DNA of 39,128 nt from Actinomycetota bacterium (lineage in GTDB: Bacteria; Actinomycetota; Acidimicrobiia; Acidimicrobiales; AC-35). The stretch spans positions 1 through 39,128 of the forward strand of contig VAXP01000139.1 in the NCBI GenBank assembly GCA_005884125.1. The letters are read 5' to 3'. Below the pieces are notes generated by a model that did no database searches, was not told the DNA's origin, and worked only from the letters and a program-made list of their open reading frames with translations. The position numbers and the translations under genes are program-made. Shown here piece by piece: positions 1-7,490 of this stretch; positions within the stretch are counted from its first letter, which is position 1; every line of letters starts with the position of its first letter.

Positions 1-428
1 TGGACGTGGGCCGGGAGGTCTCGTCCTTCGTCTCGCCCTTCTGGGCTCTGCAGCGGGGCCTGCTCCTGGTGGCCTTCGTGGCCGTCCTCTCCACCCTGCT
101 GCTGGTCGGCGTCCAGCGCCGGCGCGAGCTGGGCCTCATGGCCGCGGTGGGCATGAGCCCTCAGGAGCTGGGCCGCATGGCCCTGACCGAGGCGGGGGCC
201 ATCGGGGTGCTGGGCTCGGTGCTGGGCACGGTGGCGGGAGCGGGGATGCTCTTCGCCTTCTTCAAGGCCGCACCGGTGATGTTCGGCATCGGCGAGCCCG
301 TGCGCCTCGACCTTCGGGCCCCCCTGGTCGACGGCCTGCTCGTCCTGGTGGTGGTGCTGGCCGGGGCCGCCCTCCCGGCCTGGCGCACCGTGCGGCTACA
401 GGTGGTCGAGGCTCTCCAGTACGAGTGA
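1..428 (+). CDS. FtsX-like ABC transporter permease, C-terminal part
   Basis: The reading frame is open from the window edge, so the true start lies upstream. About 140 residues are visible. They contain a hydrophobic segment (LLLVAFVAVLSTLLLVGV), a charged loop RRRELGLMAAVGMS, a second hydrophobic stretch rich in Gly/Ala, and a last membrane helix followed by AWRTVRLQVVEALQYE. The loop RRREL-x-x-x-x-AVGM and the ending A..a..v..ALr.E are hallmarks of the FtsX/MacB permease domain, which works with a cytoplasmic ATPase, typically in lipid, lipoprotein or peptide export or cell-wall enzyme control. The ATPase partner is presumably upstream of the window; the substrate cannot be told. A GC hairpin follows the stop, so this is probably the last gene of its operon. 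Confidence 0.85.
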   Translation, partial: DVGREVSSFVSPFWALQRGLLLVAFVAVLSTLLLVGVQRRRELGLMAAVGMSPQELGRMALTEAGAIGVLGSVLGTVAGAGMLFAFFKAAPVMFGIGEPVRLDLRAPLVDGLLVLVVVLAGAALPAWRTVRLQVVEALQYE

Positions 429-434
429 GGGGTG

Positions 435-458
435 GGCCGGGATGAACGGCGCCCGGCC
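435..458. terminator. GC hairpin between convergent genes, possible bidirectional terminator
   Basis: GGCCGGG at 435-441 pairs perfectly with CCCGGCC at 452-458 across a 10-nt loop. It sits in the 37-base gap between the permease stop (428) and the stop of the convergent gene (466). There is no T-tract, as is common in actinobacterial terminators. Confidence 0.45.
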
Positions 459-465
459 GTGCCCC

Positions 466-729
466 CTAGCGCTGGCGGCGGTGGGACCGGGGCGTGTCGG
501 CGTCGATGCGGAGCTCGCCGGAAGGAAATGCGGTTGGAAGGACGGCGCGGTCGGAGCGGCGCCTGAGGCGGTAGGTCCGCACGTCGCCCTCGTTGCTCTC
601 CTCCGCCACCTCGAAGCCCGACGACCAGGATCGGTTGAATCGGTTGCGAACCTGCACCGGTGTGCCCGCGACCCAGCCCTGCTCAATCGTCTGTTGAATC
701 GAACGCGCGTGCCGCGGTTGTTCGGGCAT
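466..729 (-). CDS. Small conserved-looking hypothetical protein, 87 aa
   Basis: I chose the ATG at 729 because a perfect AGGAGG (738-743 on the complement) stands 8 nt before it; the frame is open further upstream but lacks such a signal. The protein begins MPEQPRHARSIQQTIEQGW. Its core is VQVRNRFNRSWSSGFEVAE, then VRTYRLRRRSD and VLPTAFPSGELRID, alternating hydrophobic and charged residues as in a small beta-barrel. The C-terminus is basic. The pattern recalls short actinobacterial proteins of unknown function; I assign no role. It is convergent with the permease and divergent from the phosphatase, with its own upstream region of about 165 bases. Confidence 0.7.
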   Translation of the reverse strand: MPEQPRHARSIQQTIEQGWVAGTPVQVRNRFNRSWSSGFEVAEESNEGDVRTYRLRRRSDRAVLPTAFPSGELRIDADTPRSHRRQR

Positions 730-787
730 CGCACCTGCCTCCTCTCGCCGGCCCCCACACAATCCGCCCACACCGAGCTGGGGGACC

Positions 788-812
788 TATAACCGTAGTA
801 CCCGGTCGGTAC
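788..812. promoter_or_regulatory. Divergent promoter region with short inverted repeat
   Basis: Between the small minus-strand gene (start 729) and the phosphatase (start 894) lies a TATAAC hexamer at 788-793. It is followed by an inverted repeat GTACC-CGGTC-GGTAC at 798-812. On the complement, TACGGT also fits a TANNNT -10 box pointing at the small gene. A regulator dimer could bind the repeat. The motif is short and the assignment is inference. Confidence 0.3.
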
Positions 813-893
813 CCGTGGAAACGGCCGATGTGGGCCCGGCCGCCGTCCGGCCGATGGGGGCCGGGCCCGACGTCCTGCCTACGCTGCCCGTCC

Positions 894-1589
894 GTGTCCG
901 AGACGCGCCGCTACCGCCAGCTGCGCTTCACCCGCCCGCCGGGCGCGGCCGAGATACTCCTGGTCAGGCACGGGGAGTCGCAGGCCGCCCGCCCGGAGGA
1001 GCCGTTCCCCCTGGTAGACGGGCAAGGCGACCCCGAGCTGGACGAGAACGGCCACGAGCACGCCCGCCTGGTGGCCGACCGCCTGGCCGGGGAGGACATC
1101 GCCGCCATCTACGTCACCAACCTCAGGCGCACGGCCCAGTCGGCCGCCCCCCTGGCCCGGCGCCTGGGCCTGGAGCCCGTCGTCGAGGCCGACCTGCGCG
1201 AGGTCCACCTGGGCGAGTGGGAAGGCGGTGAGTTCCGCCGCCACGTCAGCGAAGGCCACCCCATCGCCGTGCGCATGCGTGAGGAGCAGCGCTGGGACGT
1301 GATCCCCGGGGCCGAGCCCACCGAGCAGTTCTCGGCCCGGGTGCGGGGCGCCATCAACCGCATCGCCGCCCGCCACCCCGACCAGTGCGTCGCCGTGTTC
1401 ACCCACGGCGGCACCATCGGCCAGATCCTGGCCGACGCGTCGGGCTCCCGGCCCTTCGCCTTCTCCGGATCCGACAACGGGGCCGTGTCCCACCTCGTCG
1501 TGCTCCAGGAGCGCTGGATCATCCGCCGCTACAACGACACCGGCCACCTCTATCCGGGATTCACCACCCGTCCCGAGCCTCTGACCTGA
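894..1589 (+). CDS. Histidine phosphatase family protein (phosphoglycerate mutase-like)
   Basis: Branch-1 histidine phosphatase fold, 231 aa from the chosen GTG at 894. The catalytic motif ILLVRHGES holds the phosphorylated His. A second conserved block is YVTNLRRTAQSAAPLA (Arg of the phosphate pocket), followed by EVHLGEWEG and the C-terminal FTHGGTIGQIL with the second catalytic His. Family members dephosphorylate small metabolites, sugars or proteins; the substrate cannot be read from the sequence. The start is uncertain: ATG at 828 in the same frame would add 22 residues with little family resemblance, and no strong ribosome site precedes either. The next gene, cystathionine beta-synthase, appears to have its own promoter overlapping the end of this one. 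Confidence 0.85.
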   Translation: MSETRRYRQLRFTRPPGAAEILLVRHGESQAARPEEPFPLVDGQGDPELDENGHEHARLVADRLAGEDIAAIYVTNLRRTAQSAAPLARRLGLEPVVEADLREVHLGEWEGGEFRRHVSEGHPIAVRMREEQRWDVIPGAEPTEQFSARVRGAINRIAARHPDQCVAVFTHGGTIGQILADASGSRPFAFSGSDNGAVSHLVVLQERWIIRRYNDTGHLYPGFTTRPEPLT

Positions 1590-1609
1590 CCGGCTCCGTC
1601 CGCGACAAT
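1581..1609 (+). promoter_or_regulatory. Candidate leaderless promoter for the cystathionine beta-synthase gene
   Basis: CTGACC (1581-1586) and GACAAT (1604-1609) are spaced by 17 nt and resemble -35 and -10 boxes. The GTG at 1616 follows the -10 box after 6 nt, so transcription would begin on the start codon. The same geometry is seen before the amidase and the S9 peptidase genes. Confidence 0.4.
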
Positions 1610-1615
1610 GGCGCG

Positions 1616-3157
1616 GTGGACGTGCTCGTGGTCGTGGGCGACGGGGAGCCTCCCTCCAGGCTCCGGGTCCGGGCCAACCGCGTGCTCCACACCCGCTCGG
1701 ACCCGCCCGGCCCCGACGTCGTTGCCGACCTGCGCGTCCACATCCCCCGGGAGGTGGGCGTCGTGGGCTCGGCGGCCACGGCCCTGGCCCTGCACCGGGC
1801 CGGCCTGCCGGTGACGCTGTACACGGACGACACCGCGCCCGTGCCCGGTATCCGCCGCCTGCCCCTGTCCGACCCGGGCCCGACCATGCAGGCGGCCGAC
1901 TCTCTGCTCGACCTGGTGGGGAACACCCCGCTGGTGCGCCTCGACCGCATCGGGCGCGAGCTCTCCTGCCACCTCCTGGGCAAGCTGGAGCAGCTCAACC
2001 CCGGGGGCAGCGTGAAGGACCGTCCGGCCCTGGCCATGGTGGCCGGGGCCGAGGCCTCGGGTGAGCTCCGCGAGGGCGGGACCATCGTGGAGCCGACGTC
2101 GGGGAACACGGGGGTGGGCCTGGCCATAGTGGCGGCCCGGCGTCGCTACCGCTGCATCTTCGTGATGCCCGACAAGATGAGCCAGGAGAAGATCGCCCTG
2201 CTGCGGGCCTACGGCGCCGAGGTCATCGTCTGCCCCACCGCCGTGGCCCCCGAGCACCCGGACTCCTACTACTCCGTGGCCCGCCGCCTGGCCCAGGAGA
2301 TCCCGGGCGCGGTCCAGCCCAACCAGTACGGCAATCCCGCCAACCCCGCGGCCCACGAGGCCAGCACCGGCCCCGAGCTGTGGCAGCAGACGGCGGGCCG
2401 CATCACCCACTTCGTCGCCGGCATCGGCACGGGCGGGACCATCTCCGGGGTGGGGCGCTTCCTCAAGTCCAAGCGGGCCGGCGTCCAGATCGTGGGGGCC
2501 GACCCCGAAGGATCGGTCTACTCGGGCGGGGGCGGCCGGCCCTACCTGGTCGAGGGGATCGGCGAGGACTTCTGGCCCACGACCTACGACCCCGGCGTGG
2601 TCGACCGCGTCGTCAGGGTGAGCGACCGCGACTCCTTCCTGACCGCCCGCCGCGTCACCCGGGAGGAAGGGATCCTGGTGGGGGGCTCCGCGGGCACGGC
2701 CGTGCACGCGGCCCTGGAGGTGGGCCGGGAGCTGGGGCCCGACGACGTGGTGGTGGTGCTCATCCCCGACTCGGGGCGGGGCTACCTGTCCAAGCTCTAC
2801 AACGACAGCTGGATGGCCGACTACGGGTTCCTCCGGGCCGCGGGGCCGACCGTGGGCCACGTGCTCGAGGCCAAGCCCGCCGACCTCCCCCGCCTCGTCC
2901 ACGTCCATCCCGACGAGGAGGTCCGCTCCGTCATCTCCGTGCTGCGCGAGTACCAGGTGTCGCAGGTCCCGGTGATCAAGGCCGAGCCGCCCCTGGCCCT
3001 GGCCGAGGTGGTGGGGGCGGTCCACGAGCGCGACCTCATGGCCCTGGCCTTCGACCGCCCCGACGTGCTCGACCACCCCGTGTCGGAAGCCATGGGGCCG
3101 CCCCTTCCGACGGTCGGCGCGGGCGAGCCCGTGCAGCTGGCGGTGGAGCGGCTGTAG
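1616..3157 (+). CDS. cbs: Cystathionine beta-synthase with N-terminal extension, interrupted in its last domain
   Basis: PLP enzyme of the beta-synthase family (condensation of serine or its ester with homocysteine or sulfide). The canonical protein would begin at ATG 1886 (MQAADSLLDLVGNTPLVRL). PLP-binding lysine is in GGSVKDRPAL (about residue 134 counted from GTG 1616); TSGNTGVGLAIVAA binds the PLP phosphate region; GTGGTISGVGRFLK and GGSAGTAVHAAL follow. A C-terminal pair of CBS domains begins near VGHVLEAKPADLPRLVHV. I extend the start to GTG 1616 because the frame is open, coding-like (VGVVGSAATALALHRAGL resembles a Rossmann turn) and preceded by a promoter-like sequence. A TAG at 3155-3157 ends the frame inside the second CBS domain; the missing end continues in frame to 3256. 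The gamma-lyase follows, so the pair would run reverse transsulfuration. Confidence 0.9.
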   Translation: MDVLVVVGDGEPPSRLRVRANRVLHTRSDPPGPDVVADLRVHIPREVGVVGSAATALALHRAGLPVTLYTDDTAPVPGIRRLPLSDPGPTMQAADSLLDLVGNTPLVRLDRIGRELSCHLLGKLEQLNPGGSVKDRPALAMVAGAEASGELREGGTIVEPTSGNTGVGLAIVAARRRYRCIFVMPDKMSQEKIALLRAYGAEVIVCPTAVAPEHPDSYYSVARRLAQEIPGAVQPNQYGNPANPAAHEASTGPELWQQTAGRITHFVAGIGTGGTISGVGRFLKSKRAGVQIVGADPEGSVYSGGGGRPYLVEGIGEDFWPTTYDPGVVDRVVRVSDRDSFLTARRVTREEGILVGGSAGTAVHAALEVGRELGPDDVVVVLIPDSGRGYLSKLYNDSWMADYGFLRAAGPTVGHVLEAKPADLPRLVHVHPDEEVRSVISVLREYQVSQVPVIKAEPPLALAEVVGAVHERDLMALAFDRPDVLDHPVSEAMGPPLPTVGAGEPVQLAVERL

Positions 3158-3256
3158 CACGCGCCCGGGGTCATCGTGGTGGACGCCGGCCGCCCCGTCG
3201 GCATCCTCACCCGCTCGGACGTGCTCGAGTTCCTGGCCCGACGGCCCCTCCTGTGA
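3158..3256 (+). pseudogene. In-frame remainder of the second CBS domain after the TAG codon
   Basis: After the TAG, the same frame reads HAPGVIVVDAGRPVGILTRS and on through DVLEFLARRPLL to a TGA at 3254-3256. This is exactly the expected end of a CBS domain (V-D-x-G-x-x-V-G-I-L-T-R-x-D). The TGA overlaps the GTG start of the next gene (GTGA), the usual coupling in this window. So 3256 is very likely the ancestral gene end and the TAG a single-codon lesion or base error, for example from GAG. Confidence 0.75.
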
Positions 3257-4422
3257 CGGGCGCACCGGCCCCGGGCCCGGGGCCCGGCTTCGAGACCAGG
3301 GCCATCCACGCCGGCCAGCCCCCCGACCCGGCGACCGGCGCGGTGGTGACGCCCGTGCACCTGGCCACCACCTTCGCCCAGAGCGGGCCCGGCGCGCACC
3401 TGGGCTACGAGTACTCCCGCTCGGCCAACCCCACCAGGACCGCGCTCGAGGCCTGCCTGGCCTCCCTCGAAGGCGGCGTCGCCGGGTTCGCCTTCGCCAG
3501 CGGCATGGCGGCCGAGGACGCCGTGCTGCGCCTGCTCCCCCCCGCCAGCCACGTCCTGCTGCCGGCCGACGCCTACGGCGGCACCTACCGGCTGGTCGCG
3601 CGCGTCTACGGCCCCGCCGGCTACAGCTTCACCCCCGTCGACCTGGCCGACGCCGCGGCCGTGGAGGCGGCCTGGCGGGACGAGACCCGCCTGGTGTGGG
3701 TGGAGACCCCGACCAACCCCACGCTGGCCATCGTCGACATCGCCGCCACCGCGGCCATGGCCCGGGAGCGGAGCGCCCTGTGCGTGGTGGACAACACCTT
3801 CGCCACCCCCTACCTGCAGCGTCCCCTGGAGCTGGGCGCCGACGCCGTCGTGCACTCGACGACCAAGTACCTGGGCGGTCACTCCGACGTGGTCGGGGGC
3901 TTCGTGGCCCTGACCAGTCCCGAGCGGGCCGAGCGCCTGGCCTTCGTGCAGAACGCGGTGGGAGCGGTGCCGGGACCGGTCGACTGCTACCTGGTGCTGC
4001 GGGGCATCAAGACCCTGGCCGTGCGCATGGAGCGCCACTGCAGCAACGCCGCGGCCGTGGCCCGGCTCCTGGTCTCCCACCCCGCCGTCGATCGGGTCTT
4101 CTTCCCGGGCCTGGAAGCGCATCCCGGCCACGAGCTGGCCGCCCGCCAGATGAGCGGGCCCGGGGGCATGGTGTCGTTCCTGGTGCGGGGCGGGGAGCCG
4201 GCGGCGCTCGAGGTCGTGTCCGGCACCCGGGTCTTCACCCTGGCCGAGTCCCTGGGCGCGGTGGAGTCCCTCATCGAGCACCCGGCCCGCATGACCCACG
4301 CCAGCGCCGCGGGCTCGCCCCTCGAGGTCGACGCCCGCCTGGTGCGCCTGTCCGTCGGCATCGAGACCGAGTCCGACCTGCTCGCCGACCTGGAGCAGGC
4401 CCTGGACCGGGTGGCGCCTTGA
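3253..4422 (+). CDS. Cystathionine gamma-lyase / gamma-synthase (Cys/Met metabolism PLP enzyme)
   Basis: 389 aa, the normal length for this family. The PLP Schiff-base lysine is about residue 205 in VVHSTTKYLGGHSDVVGG. Other marks are FETRAIHAGQPPDPATGAVV at the N-terminus, YEYSRSANPTRTALEACLA, FASGMAAEDAVL, and VDNTFATPYLQRPLELGADA. The GTG start at 3253 overlaps the TGA of the CBS frame. Following cystathionine beta-synthase, gamma-lyase activity (cystathionine to cysteine) is the likelier role, but gamma-synthase and gamma-lyase cannot be separated by sequence reading alone. Cytoplasmic homotetramer by family knowledge. Confidence 0.9.
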   Translation: MTGAPAPGPGPGFETRAIHAGQPPDPATGAVVTPVHLATTFAQSGPGAHLGYEYSRSANPTRTALEACLASLEGGVAGFAFASGMAAEDAVLRLLPPASHVLLPADAYGGTYRLVARVYGPAGYSFTPVDLADAAAVEAAWRDETRLVWVETPTNPTLAIVDIAATAAMARERSALCVVDNTFATPYLQRPLELGADAVVHSTTKYLGGHSDVVGGFVALTSPERAERLAFVQNAVGAVPGPVDCYLVLRGIKTLAVRMERHCSNAAAVARLLVSHPAVDRVFFPGLEAHPGHELAARQMSGPGGMVSFLVRGGEPAALEVVSGTRVFTLAESLGAVESLIEHPARMTHASAAGSPLEVDARLVRLSVGIETESDLLADLEQALDRVAP

Positions 4423-4465
4423 CGCCACCACCAACGTCGCTTCACCCCGAGGAAGGACGGCACCA

Positions 4466-5233
4466 ATGAACGGCGTCATCGTCGCCAAGGACGGTCCCCT
4501 GACCACGGTCACCATCAACCGGCCCGAGGTGCGCAACGCCGTGGACCGCGACACCGCGGCCGAGCTGGCCGACGCCTTCCGGGCCTTCGACTCCGACGGG
4601 TCCTCGAGCGTGGCCGTGCTCACGGGGGCGGGCGGCACCTTCTGCGCCGGCGCCGACCTCAAGGGCGTGGCCGCGGGCCGGGGCAACCGGGCCCTGCCCG
4701 AGGGCGACGGCCCCATGGGCCCGACCCGCATGCTCCTCGGCAAGCCCGTGCTGGCCGCGGTCGAGGGCCACGCCGTCGCCGGCGGGCTGGAGCTGGCCCT
4801 GTGGTGCGACCTGAGGGTGGCGGCGCGCGACGCCGTGTTCGGTGTGTTCTGCCGGCGGTGGGGCGTCCCTCTGATCGACGGCGGAACCGTGCGCCTTCCC
4901 CGCCTCATCGGCCACAGCCGGGCCCTGGACCTCGTGCTCACGGGCCGGGCCGTCGGGGCCGACGAGGCGTTGGCCATGGGGCTCGCCAACCGCGTCGCCG
5001 AACCCGGTCAGGCCCTGGCCGCCGCCCTCGAGCTGGCCGGCCAGCTGGCCGCCTTCCCGCAGCGCTGCCTGCGCAGCGACCGCCTGTCCTCCTACGAGCA
5101 GTGGGGGCTGGAGATGGATGCCGCCCTGGCCGCCGAGCACGGGCACGGCATGGCCACGATCCGCTCGGGCGAGTCGGCCGAGGGCGCGGCCCGCTTCGCG
5201 GGGGGAGTAGGCCGGCACGGCTCCTTCTCCTAG
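4466..5233 (+). CDS. Enoyl-CoA hydratase/isomerase family (crotonase) protein
   Basis: 255 aa, full length for the crotonase fold. A ribosome site GAGGAAGGA (4449-4457) precedes ATG 4466. The first oxyanion-hole segment is GAGGTFCAGADLKGVA and the second is VEGHAVAGGLELALWCDLRV. The block WGVPLIDGGTVRLPRLIGHS replaces the usual hydratase region, and the two glutamates of classical enoyl-CoA hydratases are not evident there, so a different CoA-ester reaction (isomerase, hydrolase or decarboxylase type) is possible. The true substrate is unknown. It lies 43 bases after the transsulfuration pair and directly before the amidase. Confidence 0.88.
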   Translation: MNGVIVAKDGPLTTVTINRPEVRNAVDRDTAAELADAFRAFDSDGSSSVAVLTGAGGTFCAGADLKGVAAGRGNRALPEGDGPMGPTRMLLGKPVLAAVEGHAVAGGLELALWCDLRVAARDAVFGVFCRRWGVPLIDGGTVRLPRLIGHSRALDLVLTGRAVGADEALAMGLANRVAEPGQALAAALELAGQLAAFPQRCLRSDRLSSYEQWGLEMDAALAAEHGHGMATIRSGESAEGAARFAGGVGRHGSFS

Positions 5234-5236
5234 TGT
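5231..5236 (+). promoter_or_regulatory. Candidate leaderless -10 box for the amidase gene
   Basis: TAGTGT fits TANNNT and is followed by 7 nt (GACGCCC) and then ATG 5244. It overlaps the TAG stop of the crotonase gene. No Shine-Dalgarno sequence precedes the ATG. No clear -35 box is visible. Confidence 0.35.
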
Positions 5237-5243
5237 GACGCCC

Positions 5244-6632
5244 ATGGCCGACGCGCCCTGGTCGGAAGACGCCTGCTCGCTCGTCGATGCCTTCCGCACC
5301 GGTGAGCGCTCACCCGCAGAGGAGCTGGAGGCCACCCTCGCGGCCATCGGGACCAGCACGCTCAACGCCTTCACCCACCTCGACGGGGACAGGGCTCGGG
5401 CCGCCGCGGCCCGCGCCGACGTGAACGCTCCCCTCGGTGGGCTGCCCATGGCCGTCAAGGAGCTCGACCCCGTTGCCGGCTGGCCCCTCACGGAGGCGTC
5501 CCTGGCCTTTGCCGACCGGGTCTCGGGCCACGACGCCACCGTCATCGACCGGCTGCGGGCCGCGGGCGCGGTGCTCGCGGGCCAGACCACGGCCAGCGAG
5601 TTCGGAGGGCTCAACGTGAGCGTGACCCTCCTGCACGGGATCACCGGCAACCCGTGGGACCCCACCAAGACCACGGGAGGATCGTCGGCGGGCTCGGCCG
5701 CGGCGGTGGCGGGAGGCCTGCTGACCCTCGCCACGGGAGGCGACGGCGGTGGCTCGATACGCATCCCGGCCGGCTTCTGCGGGCTGGTGGGCATGAAGGG
5801 CACAGCCGGGCGCATCCCCAGGGGACCCCGCACCGCCATCGCCCCGCTCACCGTCGTGTTCGGCTGCCTGGCCCGGTCGGTGCGCGACGTGGCCCGCTAC
5901 TACGACGTCGCCAACGGCCACGACAGCCGCGACCCCTACAGCCTGCCCCGGGTAGAGGGATGGGAACGCGACCTCGGCTCTCACGACCTGCGGGACATGA
6001 AGGTGGCCATCGCCCCCACCCTCGGCTCGGCCGTGGTGCGGCCCGAGGTCGAGTCCCTGGTGGTCGAGGCCGCCGAGGACCTGGCCCGCGCCGCCGGGCT
6101 CCAGGTGGTCGACGTCCCCGTCAAGCTCCCGGGTCTGGGCGTGGAGTGGGCCATGGCCAACATGGCCTCGCTGCTCGTCGAGCTGGGCGACCGTTACCCC
6201 GACTGCCTGCCCGAGCTCACCCAGGAGATGGCCTTCGGCCTCAAGCTGGCGTCGGAGGTCTACAACCTCGACATGGCCGCCCGTGTCGAGCGCAACCGCA
6301 CCGCGGCCAACGAGATGATGGCCGACGTGTTCGAGCAGGTTGACTTCGTGGCCTGCGCCACCAACCCCGACGTGGCCTTCCCGGCCCAGGTCGCCCTCAA
6401 CACCAGGGTGGGCGATCTCCCCGCCGGCCCCGAGAACAACGGCGCCCTCACCATCCCGGCCAACGTGAGCGGCAACCCGGCCGTCTCGGTGCCCGCCGGC
6501 CTCGTCGAGGGCCTGCCCGTGGGGCTGCAGCTGATGGGCCGACACCACGCCGACGCCCTCCTGCTCGACCTGGCCCTGGTGGCGGAGCGGGAACGGCCCT
6601 GGCCTCTGGTCGCGCCGGGAGCCCCCTGCTAG
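5244..6632 (+). CDS. Amidase (amidase signature family)
   Basis: About 462 aa with the full amidase signature. The Ser-cisSer-Lys triad can be seen: Lys in MAVKELDP, the cis-Ser in TTGGSSAGSAAAVAGG, and the nucleophilic Ser in GGDGGGSIRIPAGFCGLVG. The C-terminal part NVSGNPAVSVPAGLVEGLPV followed by GLQLMGRHHAD is typical of the family. These enzymes hydrolyse carboxamides to the acid and ammonia; GatA activity is unlikely since no gatB or gatC is nearby. The start ATG 5244 is chosen because it follows a TANNNT box as a leaderless start; GTG 5235 would add three residues. Cytoplasmic; no signal peptide. Confidence 0.9.
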   Translation: MADAPWSEDACSLVDAFRTGERSPAEELEATLAAIGTSTLNAFTHLDGDRARAAAARADVNAPLGGLPMAVKELDPVAGWPLTEASLAFADRVSGHDATVIDRLRAAGAVLAGQTTASEFGGLNVSVTLLHGITGNPWDPTKTTGGSSAGSAAAVAGGLLTLATGGDGGGSIRIPAGFCGLVGMKGTAGRIPRGPRTAIAPLTVVFGCLARSVRDVARYYDVANGHDSRDPYSLPRVEGWERDLGSHDLRDMKVAIAPTLGSAVVRPEVESLVVEAAEDLARAAGLQVVDVPVKLPGLGVEWAMANMASLLVELGDRYPDCLPELTQEMAFGLKLASEVYNLDMAARVERNRTAANEMMADVFEQVDFVACATNPDVAFPAQVALNTRVGDLPAGPENNGALTIPANVSGNPAVSVPAGLVEGLPVGLQLMGRHHADALLLDLALVAERERPWPLVAPGAPC

Positions 6633-6636
6633 AGCC

Positions 6637-7038
6637 GTGCCCCGGAGGCGCCGGGCCTGGGCCGTGCTGCGCTTCGTCTGCAACCTCCCGGCCACGGCAT
6701 TGGCCGCGGGGCTGGCCCGTCTGGCCGGGACCAGGCCCACGATGGGCAACGACCTGTTCATCTGCTGCACCGGTGTCCCTCGCTGGCTCAACGGGCCCCG
6801 CGGAGGCATGACGGTGGGCAACGTGTTCCTCACCAGCAGGACGGAGATCGAGCCCGGCCTCCGCCGCCACGAGGTGCGCCACGCCGACCAGTGGGCCGTC
6901 CTCGGGCCCCTGGCCTTCCCCGTCCTCTACGGCCTGGCCGAGGCGGCCGCCCGCCTGCGGGGCAAGGGCCCGGAGGGCAACGTCTTCGAGCGCCTGGCCG
7001 GCCTCGGCGAAGGCGGCTACGGCCGGCCGGGAGGGTGA
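6637..7038 (+). CDS. Hypothetical protein with an HExxH motif
   Basis: 133 aa from GTG 6637, four bases after the amidase stop, so probably co-transcribed. The N-terminus is basic, then mildly hydrophobic (FVCNLPATALAAGLARLAG). The core reads GGMTVGNVFLTSR and then LRRHEVRHADQWAVLGPLAF. HEVRH matches the zinc-binding HExxH of metallopeptidases, and HADQW is a recurring pattern in short actinobacterial proteins I recall but cannot name. The C-terminus is Gly-rich. A third metal ligand is not obvious, so protease activity is only a possibility. A frequent alternative for such short HExxH proteins is a non-catalytic or unknown role. Confidence 0.65.
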   Translation: MPRRRRAWAVLRFVCNLPATALAAGLARLAGTRPTMGNDLFICCTGVPRWLNGPRGGMTVGNVFLTSRTEIEPGLRRHEVRHADQWAVLGPLAFPVLYGLAEAAARLRGKGPEGNVFERLAGLGEGGYGRPGG

Positions 7039-7059
7039 CCTCGCGCCCGGAGGGCCGAC

Positions 7060-7085
7060 CAGGAGGAGCAACAGCAGGAGGAGCA
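7060..7085 (+). repeat. 11-bp direct repeat giving tandem Shine-Dalgarno sequences
   Basis: CAGGAGGAGCA occurs at 7060-7070 and again at 7075-7085, each containing AGGAGG. The second copy is placed for the ATG at 7089. The first may act as a standby ribosome site or simply be a recent small duplication. Confidence 0.6.
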
Positions 7086-7088
7086 GAC

Positions 7089-7484
7089 ATGCCCGAGCTC
7101 TCCACCGTGCACCACGTCTCGCTCAGCGTCACCGACCTCGAGCGCAGCCGGGAGTGGTACGAGCGCGTCCTGTTACTCCACGAGGTGCGCTCGGCCACCA
7201 TCGCCGGCGTGACCTTGACCGTGCTCGGGGCCTCCGGCTTCTCCCTCACCCTGTGCCAGCACCCGGCCAACCGCGGCGAACCCTTCCAGGAGACCGTCAC
7301 CGGGCTCGACCACCTCTCCTTCGCCGTCGCCGACGTCGAGGCCCTGCGGGCGTGGGTCGCGCACTTCGACCGCGTGGGTGTGGCCCACTCACCCATCGCC
7401 GAGGATCCCTTCGGACCCGTCCTCGTGTTCCGCGACCCCGACAACATCCAGCTCGAGCTGGTGGTCGGCGGGCCCGGTCGGTAG
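7089..7484 (+). CDS. VOC-family (glyoxalase/dioxygenase fold) protein
   Basis: 131 aa, one full vicinal-oxygen-chelate domain. It opens with STVHHVSLSVTDLERSREWY, the classic beta-alpha start with a metal-ligand His. The second half carries TGLDHLSFAVADVEAL with another His and ends in VLVFRDPDNIQLELV, where the Glu is the third predicted metal ligand. Members are glyoxalases, ring-cleaving dioxygenases, epimerases or antibiotic-resistance proteins; this one is not distinguishable. The ATG at 7089 has a strong ribosome site. The GNAT gene follows after 6 bases. Confidence 0.87.
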   Translation: MPELSTVHHVSLSVTDLERSREWYERVLLLHEVRSATIAGVTLTVLGASGFSLTLCQHPANRGEPFQETVTGLDHLSFAVADVEALRAWVAHFDRVGVAHSPIAEDPFGPVLVFRDPDNIQLELVVGGPGR

Positions 7485-7490
7485 TCAGGC

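Noticed and set aside
660-893. Upstream extension of the histidine phosphatase to 660
   Set aside because: The extension crosses the divergent promoter region and the start of the small minus-strand gene and shows no family resemblance.
3155-3157. Pyrrolysine or recoded TAG in the beta-synthase
   Set aside because: TAG serves as a normal stop for several other genes here, no Pyl gene is seen, and the family has no use for it at this position.
1550-3265. Long open frames on the complement of the CBS and gamma-lyase genes, and similar long antisense frames throughout
   Set aside because: High GC leaves few stop codons, and these frames have biased Arg/Gly/Pro/Ala/His content and no family motifs; they are shadows of the real genes.
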